A stretch of DNA of 64,000 nucleotides from Candidatus Undinarchaeales archaeon (GTDB lineage: Archaea > SpSt-1190 > JASMDC01), in NCBI GenBank assembly GCA_030753015.1, contig JASMDC010000005.1:1-64000 (forward strand), in the 5' to 3' direction. Below are positions 17,246 to 24,497 of the stretch, piece by piece (position 1 is the stretch's first letter; every line of letters begins with the position of its first letter). The position numbers were made by a program, and so were the translations under genes. The notes below the pieces were generated by a model. The model worked only from the letters and a program-made list of their open reading frames with translations. It did no database searches and had not been told where the DNA came from.

Positions 17246-17764
17246 ATGTCCCTCAACGTCATGCTCCTCGCCCAGGAGCTCGGCCGCCTCAAGCGTGTTC
17301 CCCGGACGGGTTGGGCACTACGCGGCGTCCCTGAGCCCGAGTCTGTCGCGGACCATACGTACCGCACGGCCGTTCTCGCCATGGTCCTCGGTGACCGCCT
17401 TGGGCTCGATACGGATCGCATGGTGCGCATGGCGCTCCTTCACGAGCTGTCCGAATGCCGGACGGGCGACATCCCGTCGGGGGCCATCCCGACCGAGCAG
17501 AAGACCGCGCTCGAGCGTAACTTGGCAAGGGACCTGCTCACCGCCGCCGGCGACGAGGGACCGTACCGGGAGCTCATCGAGGACTTCCTTGAAGGGAGGA
17601 GCCGGGAGGCGCGGCTCGTCCGTGACCTGGACAGGTTTGAGATGCTCCTTCAGGCGCTGGAGTACCAGGACGCGGGATTCCCGGTGTTCGAGGAGTTCTA
17701 CGCCAACACGATCGAGTCCATCCGTGAGCCCGAGGTACGGGCGCTTGCGGAGGCCCTGCGGTGA
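17246..17764 (+). CDS. HD-domain phosphohydrolase (YfbR/HDDC2-like)
   Basis: 172 residues from ATG 17246. Related to 5'-deoxynucleotidases that remove phosphate from dNMPs. PESVADHTYRTAVLAMVLGD (residues 31-50) gives the first metal histidine; the second motif reads LLHELSECRTGDIPSG (65-80), where the usual HD pair is HE; a later aspartate is in LVRDLDRFEMLLQAL. The HE variant may alter metal preference. It overlaps the archease gene by four bases (GTGA), so the two are coupled. Confidence 0.8.
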   Translation: MSLNVMLLAQELGRLKRVPRTGWALRGVPEPESVADHTYRTAVLAMVLGDRLGLDTDRMVRMALLHELSECRTGDIPSGAIPTEQKTALERNLARDLLTAAGDEGPYRELIEDFLEGRSREARLVRDLDRFEMLLQALEYQDAGFPVFEEFYANTIESIREPEVRALAEALR

Positions 17765-18183
17765 GGTCCTACGAGTTCCTCCCCCACACGGCGGACATCA
17801 AGGTCCTGGCCCGAGGCGACACTCTGGCCGAGGCCGTAATGGCAGCAGCCGACGCACTACTGGCATCCATAACCGATCTCAGCAAGGTCCAGGACAACGA
17901 AGTGATCGATATCACCATACGCCAGCCCGACCTCGAAACGCTGCTGGTCTCGGCATTGGAGGAGCTGTTGTTCTATCACGAGACCGAGGGGATGGTGTTC
18001 AAACAACTCGCAGTAGCACGTGTGGAGGAAGGTCCCGACGGGTGGCTCCTCCATGGAAAGGCCCACGGCCAGTTCATCTCCGGCCATCTCATCGAGACCG
18101 AGATCAAGGCCATCACGTACAACGATATCCGCGTGGAGCGCGAAGGGAGCGGCTGGATCGTCCAGATCGTGTTCGATATCTGA
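17761..18183 (+). CDS. Archease (activator of RNA ligase RtcB)
   Basis: 140 residues, the usual archease length, from a GTG overlapping the stop of the preceding gene. RSYEFLPHTADIKVLARGDT holds the HTADI motif with the metal-binding aspartate, and ALEELLFYHETEGMVFKQLA and EIKAITYNDIRVER are typical. It speeds guanylylation of RtcB, which joins tRNA halves after intron removal. No rtcB gene is in the window. Confidence 0.92.
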   Translation: MRSYEFLPHTADIKVLARGDTLAEAVMAAADALLASITDLSKVQDNEVIDITIRQPDLETLLVSALEELLFYHETEGMVFKQLAVARVEEGPDGWLLHGKAHGQFISGHLIETEIKAITYNDIRVEREGSGWIVQIVFDI

Positions 18184-18403
18184 AGAGGGCGGCGTACCGC
18201 AGGATATTTACACCGGGTTTGAGACAGAAAGCTCATCCGATTCATGGGTGGGATGAATGGTGTGTTCCCCGAGGGGGACCAAACCCGAAAAATACTATGA
18301 CCACACGAATACCGGCACCTTTTAGAATTTTACCCCTGAGCTGAACGGCCTCGTTCTTGAAAACGCATAACGGAAACGTATATATTGTTGTCGAGAAATA
18401 GTC
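18184..18403. other. AT-richer intergenic segment before the IS110 zone
   Basis: No convincing ORF. It holds scattered A/T-rich TATA-like stretches (TATATATTGTTG near 18379-18390) but no clear start. The minus-strand 98-residue frame (18242-18538) reads through hairpin sequence and has no protein-like features. Confidence 0.35.
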
Positions 18404-18493
18404 GTATAGCTGCTCCAACCCCCCTCGAGGGGGGTCGGCGGCTCGGGGCGCAGCCCCGTGCCGCCGGGGGGGTGGCTTCATTGCATCAACTCC
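18404..18493. repeat. Split copy of the IS110 start region around a GC-rich double hairpin
   Basis: GTATAGCTGCTCCA (18404-18417) and CATTGCATCAACTCC (18479-18493) match two adjoining pieces of the transposase start (19658-19671 and 19670-19684). Between them lie a perfect palindrome CCCCCCTCGAGGGGGG (18419-18434) and a stem CGGCGGC-T-CGGGGC / GCCCCG-T-GCCGCCG with loop GCA (18436-18466). Both halves keep the same orientation. It may be a remnant of another IS110 copy broken by a small palindromic insert, or a structured RNA of the element. Confidence 0.6.
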
Positions 18494-18694
18494 CTTTTTT
18501 TCCTTCTCACATCGGGACAGGATGTATACCGCACGCACCTTTCGAGGCTCTGGGCCTATGCTGGTTAGGGGTTGAGGAGCTCACCAGTCACGCCGTGAGG
18601 ATTCCCCCGGTCCATTGAGGCATAGTCGAAGATCGGACCGAGCTCATCTCCTTAGCCGGTATTTGGTGATGTTCCTGTCCCTTCAGATGAAGGA

Positions 18695-19672
18695 CTATGA
18701 TGGCCTGAACGGTTCCTCCTTGGTGAGCATGTGCCAGACGTCGGTCAGCATCTTCCGTGCGATGCTCCTTCTTGCGGTTTTGTAATCGTTCCTCCGGTTG
18801 ACCCGGGAGAAGTGACCCGTGTATCGATCGTCCTTCATGATGGCCCTGCCAGAGCATTGGTACATGATCCACTTGAGCCACTTGTTACACGCCTTTATGC
18901 GCACCGAGTGGCTCGTATTCCCGGACTGCTTGATGCCGCGGCAGAGACCTGCGTAGCTCACAAGGCTCTTCGGCCTCTTGAACCTTCTGATGTCGCCGAT
19001 CTCGCCCAGGATCATCAGCGAGCCGAAGCTACCGATACCGGGGACCGTCTGTAGAAGGCCGGCCCGATAGTTGGTGCGGGCGATTATGTCGATCTCCTTT
19101 TTGACTGGCTTGATTTCCCCCTCGATCGCTTCCAGGATATGCACGAGGTTCGCGATCTTAGGGTCGAGGCTCTTGAGATGCTCAAGGTCCTTCTTGTTCC
19201 ACGTTATCCTGAAGATATTCCCATCCATGGCGAGGAAGGCCTTGATCCTGGACTTGAGCGAGGTCTGTTGCCGGACCATACGGGCGCGGTGCCGGGTAAG
19301 GTCACGCAGCATCAGGATTTCCTCGTCCGGAATGTAGACCCGGGGGAGGAAGTTTTTACTGAGAAGCTCAGAAAGGAGCCTGGCGTCGACCTTGTCCGTG
19401 CTCCTGGCATCGGCGATCCGGCGGACCTTGAGAGGATTGGCAAGGGCCACCTCGTAGCCCATATCTTTCAGGATCCTGTATACTCCACGCCAGAGACCAC
19501 AGGCCTCGATGGCTATCGTCAGGGATGGGCTTGGTATCCCTTCGAAGAACTTCTCGATGGCCTTCCTTGTGTAAGGGATCGTCTTCTCCCGTTCAATGGT
19601 CCCGTCCCCGTGGCGCACTATTCCACGAAGTGTTTCTTTATGGATGTCCATAGCTCCGTATAGCTGTTCCAT
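18695..19672 (-). CDS. IS110-family transposase/recombinase
   Basis: 325 residues and apparently intact. The N-terminal RuvC-like DEDD domain shows D9 (AMDIHKETL), E56 (IAIEACGLW), D93 and D96 (STDKVDARLLSELL). A coiled-coil linker follows, then the Tnp domain with VPGIGSFGSLMILGEIGD (about 210-227), RPKSLVSYAGLCRGIKQSG and the likely catalytic Ser250. IS110 enzymes are guided by a structured bridge RNA from a noncoding end of the element. The ATG at 19672 has GGAG about 10 bases upstream and a hairpin leader. Confidence 0.93.
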   Translation of the reverse strand: MEQLYGAMDIHKETLRGIVRHGDGTIEREKTIPYTRKAIEKFFEGIPSPSLTIAIEACGLWRGVYRILKDMGYEVALANPLKVRRIADARSTDKVDARLLSELLSKNFLPRVYIPDEEILMLRDLTRHRARMVRQQTSLKSRIKAFLAMDGNIFRITWNKKDLEHLKSLDPKIANLVHILEAIEGEIKPVKKEIDIIARTNYRAGLLQTVPGIGSFGSLMILGEIGDIRRFKRPKSLVSYAGLCRGIKQSGNTSHSVRIKACNKWLKWIMYQCSGRAIMKDDRYTGHFSRVNRRNDYKTARRSIARKMLTDVWHMLTKEEPFRPS

Positions 19673-19685
19673 TGCATCAACTCCA

Positions 19686-19710
19686 GTTCCGATAAGCTGG
19701 TTATCGGAAC
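19686..19710. other. Perfect hairpin in the IS110 leader
   Basis: Ten-base arms (GTTCCGATAA at 19686-19695, TTATCGGAAC at 19701-19710) enclose a five-base loop, 14 bases before the transposase ATG. A minus-strand TATA-like CATTAAATAG (about 19761-19770) would place it inside the leader RNA. It may be part of the element's guide RNA or a translation control. Confidence 0.6.
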
Positions 19711-19821
19711 GGGTCTACTCTCCATTGTAAAATTCTATAGACAGTCACGCCACCCTCCGGTTCTATTTAATGCTGAAATGTCTACTACAGTTAGGAGGGA
19801 TGTTCAAGGGATTTCAAGTGA

Positions 19822-20136
19822 AATGAAGAGGCGACGGTCATCTGTGATCATCCATTGGATGCCTTCATCAGCATGCTCCGCTACCAGGCTGTAATGGCCG
19901 GGACGGAGCTGGTCGAGATCGATAGGGACGTGAACGCTGCACTGAACATACTCGCAAGAGCTAGGGCTGGACGAGCCCGAAGTCACGCCTGCGGAGATCC
20001 CGCCTCTACTCCTGCCATAAACGCGGGAGCAAGTGGGATTGTCGAACCAGGAACTATACGTGGTGAGCCCTTCGGGGCGATAGACGCTGGAAGACTGAGG
20101 CTTTGGCCTCAGGAGGATGTCACACAAGGTATTTAG
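19822..20136 (+). pseudogene. Decayed TnpB (IS200/IS605) C-terminal relic
   Basis: Open frame ending at 20136 that encodes DAFISMLRYQAVMAGTELVE directly joined to IDRDVNAALNILARA and on to SGIVEPGTIRGEPFGAIDAG and EDVTQGI. TnpB C-termini normally have the CxxC...CxxC zinc finger between the YKA-like helix and DRDxNAAxNI; here that stretch is missing, so an internal deletion has removed it. Everything N-terminal to about residue 300 of a full TnpB is absent. CTGAGGC-TTTG-GCCTCAG (20095-20112) is a right-end hairpin near the stop. Confidence 0.8.
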
Positions 20137-20244
20137 TGCTCTGGTGCCTTATTGTGTATAGAAGAGAGGCGTCCAACTCGTTGAGATACGTCCCGAAGTC
20201 GTTCCCCCGCCACCAACGACCAGAAATCACAGACACCGACCACT

Positions 20245-21477
20245 ATGGCGACTCCACGACCCGAGACCACAAAGACGGTACTTGGGGAAGGCGACGGCAG
20301 TCATACGAGCATGGGCCTTTCACGAGGAGCCTCGCGGCCGGCCATCCTGTCCTTGACGGCCATCCTCATCCTTATAGCGATGGTCACCACGGCCGCCGCC
20401 CCGGAAAGTGCGGGCCCCGAGGCCACTTGCACGTGCCCCGGTACGGTGAACGTCTCCACGCTCACCTGTTCATACCACGAGGACGCCGTGATGGATGGCG
20501 GTAATGTCCCGTACGGACGAACGACCTGTGGGCCGGACATCTGCCCTGTGTACACCGCGCACCTCGGGTACGAGCGGGAACTGTGTCATCCACGCGACGG
20601 TCCAATGCCAGCTATCGGGATCACGAACATACGCATTCGCTCCCATCGGATCCCAGAGGGCGGAATGGTCGGGCGTGTCACGTTCAAGGTTATCCACTCG
20701 CCATACCTCCAATCCGCAGAGAATGCGAACAAGGGCTGTGACCACTGTCGAGCGACCGTATCCTACAGGAACATCATCAAGAGCTGTACGCACCTTGTAG
20801 ATGGCCTGTTCAGCTGTGACGTCCCCGGGCCCGTGACTACCGTACAGCGCCCTGTTGTCACGATCATCGCCATGGACCCTTTGTGCCATCACTGTACAAA
20901 GGCCGATGCACCGCATCTGTGCGATTACGAGGGCAGCCCCTCCCCTGAGACAGGTACATGCATGCTCCACATCGACGCCCACGTCCAGACCGCGTTCTCC
21001 CTTGAACGCTTTGTCGAGCTCGAAGTGCGGAAGATGACGGGGACAGCTGACATCGTGGGCGACTCGATGAAAGCGTACGTGGGTGAACGGTTCGTGCTAG
21101 GTGCACGTGTTACCAACTACTGGACCATTCCGGTGAACGTCGTGCTCATACTGGATAGAAAGGGGATCTGGTCGACCTTCCAGGAACGATCGTTCCCCCT
21201 CCTTCCGGGTGAGACAAGGACCGTGCCTATCGAACTGTTCCCCTACACGCGGGTCCCTGATGCCCGCATCTCGCTCTCCGTTGAGGAAGCAGGAATCCGC
21301 AGTCTGCTCGACGAGAGCTCGTTCCACGTCCAGGTGATACATCCGGGTGGTAGCTCGTTCATGACCCATGCTCCGGGTGTGGGCCCTGTGGACACGGCAC
21401 TCCTGTTCGTGTTCGCATCATTATTCCTAGTACACCGGAGCGCACGGCCGTTCACCCGCAAGGGAACGTATAAATAG
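20245..21477 (+). CDS. Cysteine-rich secreted, C-terminally anchored protein
   Basis: 410 residues, or 388 if translation starts at the ATG at 20311. A hydrophobic segment at about residues 33-52 (AILSLTAILILIAMVTTAAA) is a likely signal sequence. The exposed part has 14 cysteines in pairs such as TCTC, CDHC and CHHC, suggesting disulfides or metal sites. A beta-rich region (VGERFVLGARVTNYWTIPVN) follows, and a C-terminal membrane helix (VDTALLFVFASLFLV, about 384-398) with basic tail RSARPFTRKGTYK ends it. I recognise no family. It probably sits on the cell surface. Confidence 0.7.
   Translation: MATPRPETTKTVLGEGDGSHTSMGLSRGASRPAILSLTAILILIAMVTTAAAPESAGPEATCTCPGTVNVSTLTCSYHEDAVMDGGNVPYGRTTCGPDICPVYTAHLGYERELCHPRDGPMPAIGITNIRIRSHRIPEGGMVGRVTFKVIHSPYLQSAENANKGCDHCRATVSYRNIIKSCTHLVDGLFSCDVPGPVTTVQRPVVTIIAMDPLCHHCTKADAPHLCDYEGSPSPETGTCMLHIDAHVQTAFSLERFVELEVRKMTGTADIVGDSMKAYVGERFVLGARVTNYWTIPVNVVLILDRKGIWSTFQERSFPLLPGETRTVPIELFPYTRVPDARISLSVEEAGIRSLLDESSFHVQVIHPGGSSFMTHAPGVGPVDTALLFVFASLFLVHRSARPFTRKGTYK
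21468..21477 (+). promoter_or_regulatory. TATA box overlapping the stop codon of the upstream gene
   Basis: GTATAAATAG forms both the last codons plus stop of the surface-protein gene and a strong TATA element for the GATase gene at 21515. Confidence 0.6.
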
Positions 21478-21514
21478 GGTCCGCGGACCCGTTCTCACTT
21501 AGCAGTGGTCACTC

Positions 21515-22297
21515 ATGTACATACTTGACGCCCTCCTGCACCGGGAACGCGACGGGGAACCACTCCGTATCGCAACGCTCATGCACCATGCCAAGGGCTT
21601 CAATGCAACGCTGGCCGTCTCATACTTGGAGAAGGCGGGCGTGGAGGTGCACCCGTACAGGGCGTACATGGGCGAGTTCCCCGATCCGGAGGCGTATGAT
21701 GGCTTCATCGGCGTGGGATCGTCCTTCAATGTGCGCGATAAGCGTGGGCTGCGGTGGCTCGAGCTCGAAAAGGAGTTCTATCGCGATGTCGAACGACCGA
21801 CATTAGGCATCTGCTTTTCACATCAAGTGATGGCAGAGGCCTATGGTGGCCTGAGCGACAAGGCGGCCGGCTACGAGCTATGTAGGGGCGCCGTCAAGGT
21901 CCACGTCGACACCACCTGTCCCCTCTACGAGGGGCTCGACGATGAGGTCTTCGTATCGGCGGTGCACGGCGACGAGATCGTCGAGGTGCCCGCGGAGTTC
22001 GAGGTGGACGCCTACTCCGACATCTGCGCTGTGGAAGGGATGCACCACCGGGAGAAACCCATGTATGCGGTCCAGTTCCATCCTGAGCGGGCCAGTCTGG
22101 TCGAGCAAGCAGGTCACTCCAATGACGACGGTTATCGCATGTTGGAGAACTTCCTGGGGATCGTGCGTGAAAATAAAATGGAGAGGGAAGGGACCGATAC
22201 CCCCGAGGTAGAGGTGCCGGACCAAGGACCCAGGGGCATGTCGCGGATCGGCCATGCCATCGGGAGCTACCTTAAGGACATCTTTGGTAGTGGATGA
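21515..22297 (+). CDS. Class I glutamine amidotransferase-like protein
   Basis: 260 residues. The triad is visible: nucleophile cysteine in TLGICFSHQVMAEAYGG (about residues 95-111) and FHPE (about 189-192). The domain resembles GuaA- or GMP-synthase-like stand-alone GATases (COG0518) that release ammonia from glutamine for a partner synthetase, or gamma-glutamyl hydrolase-like enzymes. The C-terminal 45 residues (from about 215) are charged and lie outside the domain. No synthetase gene is adjacent, so the partner is unknown. Confidence 0.8.
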   Translation: MYILDALLHRERDGEPLRIATLMHHAKGFNATLAVSYLEKAGVEVHPYRAYMGEFPDPEAYDGFIGVGSSFNVRDKRGLRWLELEKEFYRDVERPTLGICFSHQVMAEAYGGLSDKAAGYELCRGAVKVHVDTTCPLYEGLDDEVFVSAVHGDEIVEVPAEFEVDAYSDICAVEGMHHREKPMYAVQFHPERASLVEQAGHSNDDGYRMLENFLGIVRENKMEREGTDTPEVEVPDQGPRGMSRIGHAIGSYLKDIFGSG

Positions 22298-22314
22298 TTA
22301 CGCCCCGACCACTG

Positions 22315-22905
22315 TCAGGTATGAATTACTTCGAATGGACTGACACCGACCTTTGCCAGCATCTCCAATACGAGAGCTAGAGGAAGCCCGATGATATTGG
22401 AATAACATCCATCGATCCGTTCGACCAGTGCAGCACCCCGCCCCTGGATGGCGTATGCTCCAGCCTTCCCCATCCCATCCCCGGAGCCAACGTAGGACTG
22501 GAGCGTCTCCTTGGAATGGTTCCTGAACCGGACGACCGTTCGTTCATGACCGACCTGGAGCATACCTGTGACACAGTCCATTACCGCTATACCGGTGAGC
22601 ACCTCGTGCTGTCTACCGTTCAGGGCCAGAAGGGTCGCCAACGCGTCCTGGGAATGCGCGGGTTTGCCTAGTATACTATCGTCCAGAAGTATCATGGTAT
22701 CGGCCCCGAGCACGATCGCGTCCTCCAGTTCGAAGGCCACGAATCCAGCTTTACGTCGGGCGAGCGTTTCCACATACTCCACAGCATCGGTAACATCGGG
22801 AAGCGACTCGTCCACGTGTGGTGGGATTACCTCTGGATTGAGCCCCACCTGCTGCAACAACGCGAGGCGCTGTTGTGAACCGGAAGCGAGCACTAGACGC
22901 CGCAT
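22315..22905 (-). CDS. maf: Maf-like nucleotide pyrophosphatase
   Basis: 196 residues from ATG 22905 (MRRLVLASGSQQRLALLQQV), the normal Maf length. Maf proteins hydrolyse non-canonical or excess nucleoside triphosphates to monophosphates. ASGSxxR at the N-terminus, ETLARRKA, VLGADTMILLDDSILGKP and GKAGAYAIQGRGAALVERID are the conserved motifs. The start overlaps the far end of the deaminase gene by about six bases, so the two form an operon that could clean up nucleotide and nucleoside by-products. Confidence 0.92.
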   Translation of the reverse strand: MRRLVLASGSQQRLALLQQVGLNPEVIPPHVDESLPDVTDAVEYVETLARRKAGFVAFELEDAIVLGADTMILLDDSILGKPAHSQDALATLLALNGRQHEVLTGIAVMDCVTGMLQVGHERTVVRFRNHSKETLQSYVGSGDGMGKAGAYAIQGRGAALVERIDGCYSNIIGLPLALVLEMLAKVGVSPFEVIHT

Positions 22906-22909
22906 ATGC

Positions 22910-24277
22910 CTATGAGGAGCCGTCCGGTTCCTCGCGGAGACTCTCAGCCACGTGCTCAGCGATCTCACGGCCCTTGGCCTTCACGGCATCCTCGTTCATG
23001 GTAAGGATCTCGCGGTCACGCATGACCACCTGGCCGTTGATAATGCTGGTCTCGACATCGTTGTGGTCGGCAGCGTACACGATGTGCGAGTACACGTTAT
23101 ACATCGGAGTCATGTTCGCGCTGTCGGTACCGATCACGATGAGGTCCGCCTTCTTTCCGGTCTCAAGGGATCCGATCTTGTCCTCCATGTGCAGGGCCTG
23201 TGCCCCACCGATAGTGGCCATCTCGACCACTCGCTGAGCTGGCATGGCTGTGCAGTCCATGGAGTGGATCTTGTGGAGCTTCGCGGTCGTGTCCATCTCA
23301 CCGAACATGTCAAGGTCGTTGTTTGATGCGGCACCATCGGTACCAAGACCGACGTACCCGCCCTTATCCATGAGGTCAGGGATCGGTGCAACTCCCGAGG
23401 CGAGCTTCATATTGCTCTCGGGATTGTGGGCAATACCAGTTCCGGTATTGACCAGCAGGTCCTTCTCGTTCTCTGTGAGCCAGACACAATGGGCAGCGAC
23501 CACGTTGTCGCCCAGGATACCCAGTGAGTTCAGGTACTCAGTAGGCGTCTTTCCGTGCTTCTCCTTGATCTGCTCGACCTCGCTCTGGGTCTCTGATAGA
23601 TGGATGATGTAGGGTACGCCCTCTTTATCGGCAAGGTCCTTGGCCGCTTTGAGGCTCTGTGGGCCCACGGTGTAAGGGGCGTGAGGAGCAACAGCGGGCG
23701 TGATTAGGTCATCGCCCTTCCAGTCCTTAATGAACGTCTCAGCGTACTTGATGCCACCGGCCGGGTCCACCGAATCCGGCGACGGGAAGTCCAGGACGGT
23801 CTCTCCCAGAACGGCACGCATGCCCGCTTCCTTGGTGGCCTTTGCAGCTTGGTCCTCGAAGTAGTACATGTCGCAGAACGTGGTCGTCCCGCCCTTGATC
23901 ATCTCTGCGCATGCCAGCTTGGTCCCGTGGTAGACCATGTCGGCGTTCGTGTTCTTCGCTTCTGCCGGGAATATATAGTCCTGAAGCCACTCCATGAGAG
24001 GCAGGTCGTCGGCCATTCCGCGGTAAACGCTCATTGCCGCATGGGTGTGAGCGTTCACCAACCCGGGCATCACGATCTTGCCCGAGGCATCGACATCCTC
24101 TTTGGCGTCATAGAGGGTACGAGCCTCCTCGGCCGTCCCCACATACACGATCTCATCACCCTTCATAGCTACCGCTCCGTCCTGATAGACGTTTCGGTCG
24201 CCGTCCATGGTGACGACTGTCCCACCAGTGACCAGGACATCCACGTCTTCCCGGTCTGTGGCTTCATATTCGAGCAT
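22910..24277 (-). CDS. dadD: MTA/SAH/5'-deoxyadenosine deaminase (amidohydrolase)
   Basis: 455 residues of the amidohydrolase superfamily, subgroup COG0402. Metal ligands are in GLVNAHTHAAMSVYRGMADD, HLSETQSEVEQIKEKHG, AHCVWL and LGTDGAASNNDLDMFGEMD. Archaeal relatives (DadD, MtaD) deaminate 5'-deoxyadenosine, methylthioadenosine and S-adenosylhomocysteine, recycling radical-SAM and methylation by-products. The window encodes QueE, a radical-SAM enzyme, although QueE does not consume SAM. The gene is preceded by palindrome site C, which would cover the transcription start. Confidence 0.88.
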   Translation of the reverse strand: MLEYEATDREDVDVLVTGGTVVTMDGDRNVYQDGAVAMKGDEIVYVGTAEEARTLYDAKEDVDASGKIVMPGLVNAHTHAAMSVYRGMADDLPLMEWLQDYIFPAEAKNTNADMVYHGTKLACAEMIKGGTTTFCDMYYFEDQAAKATKEAGMRAVLGETVLDFPSPDSVDPAGGIKYAETFIKDWKGDDLITPAVAPHAPYTVGPQSLKAAKDLADKEGVPYIIHLSETQSEVEQIKEKHGKTPTEYLNSLGILGDNVVAAHCVWLTENEKDLLVNTGTGIAHNPESNMKLASGVAPIPDLMDKGGYVGLGTDGAASNNDLDMFGEMDTTAKLHKIHSMDCTAMPAQRVVEMATIGGAQALHMEDKIGSLETGKKADLIVIGTDSANMTPMYNVYSHIVYAADHNDVETSIINGQVVMRDREILTMNEDAVKAKGREIAEHVAESLREEPDGSS

Positions 24278-24296
24278 AATGACTCACCTTTATGTC

Positions 24297-24312
24297 GCTA
24301 CTGCATAGTAGT
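24297..24312. promoter_or_regulatory. Palindromic operator candidate (site C) before dadD
   Basis: GCTACTGCATAGTAGT has perfect five-base arms CTACT/AGTAG around GCAT and matches site B at 13 of 16 positions. It lies between the shared TATA region (24323-24333) and the dadD start, where it would overlap the transcription start on the minus strand. Confidence 0.55.
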
Positions 24313-24322
24313 GTCATTTGTT

Positions 24323-24333
24323 GTATATAAATG
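24323..24333. promoter_or_regulatory. Shared TATA region for divergent genes
   Basis: GTATATAAATG lies 26 bases before the ATG at 24354 (plus) and about 50 bases from the dadD start (minus), where it reads CATTTATATAC. It could serve both. Confidence 0.5.
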
Positions 24334-24353
24334 TTTCGTCTCCGTGTCCCGTT

Positions 24354-24497
24354 ATGGAGCACGAGGAGCGAGTGGTCCAGTATATGAAGCTTGCGTTTGG
24401 GGTCTATTTCGCCGCAGGCATCTACTTCATGCTCAGCGAGCTGTGTACCATTTCGCGCAGGTTGGAAGAGCTCGATCGGCACCTTTCAGACCAGTAG
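24354..24497 (+). CDS. 47-residue single-pass membrane protein
   Basis: Starts MEHEERVVQYMKLAFGVYFA and ends EELDRHLSDQ. A hydrophobic helix (about residues 13-31, LAFGVYFAAGIYFMLSEL) is flanked by charged ends. The TATA box 26 bases before the ATG strongly supports expression as a leaderless mRNA. The 3' half overlaps the end of the convergent gene at 24422-25378 by 76 bases. Family unknown. Confidence 0.6.
   Translation: MEHEERVVQYMKLAFGVYFAAGIYFMLSELCTISRRLEELDRHLSDQ

Larger units (their letters stand above)
18585..19751 (-). mobile_element. IS110-family insertion sequence (ends uncertain)
   Basis: The element contains the transposase at 18695-19672. The only flanking direct repeat I can see is CAGTCACGCC at 18585-18594 and 19742-19751, which would give about 1.16 kb with 70 bases before and 100 after the gene. 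This is short for IS110, which usually has room for a bridge RNA, so the true ends may lie further out. No long terminal inverted repeats are seen, as expected for this family. Confidence 0.4.

Noticed and set aside
18404-18493. Bridge RNA guide loops
   Set aside because: In known bridge RNAs the two guide halves pair with opposite strands, whereas here both halves are in direct orientation and match the gene start, so I list it only as a repeat worth testing.
18242-18538. 98-residue minus-strand frame
   Set aside because: Passes through the GC hairpins and a TATA-like segment; similarity to the transposase is limited to five residues.
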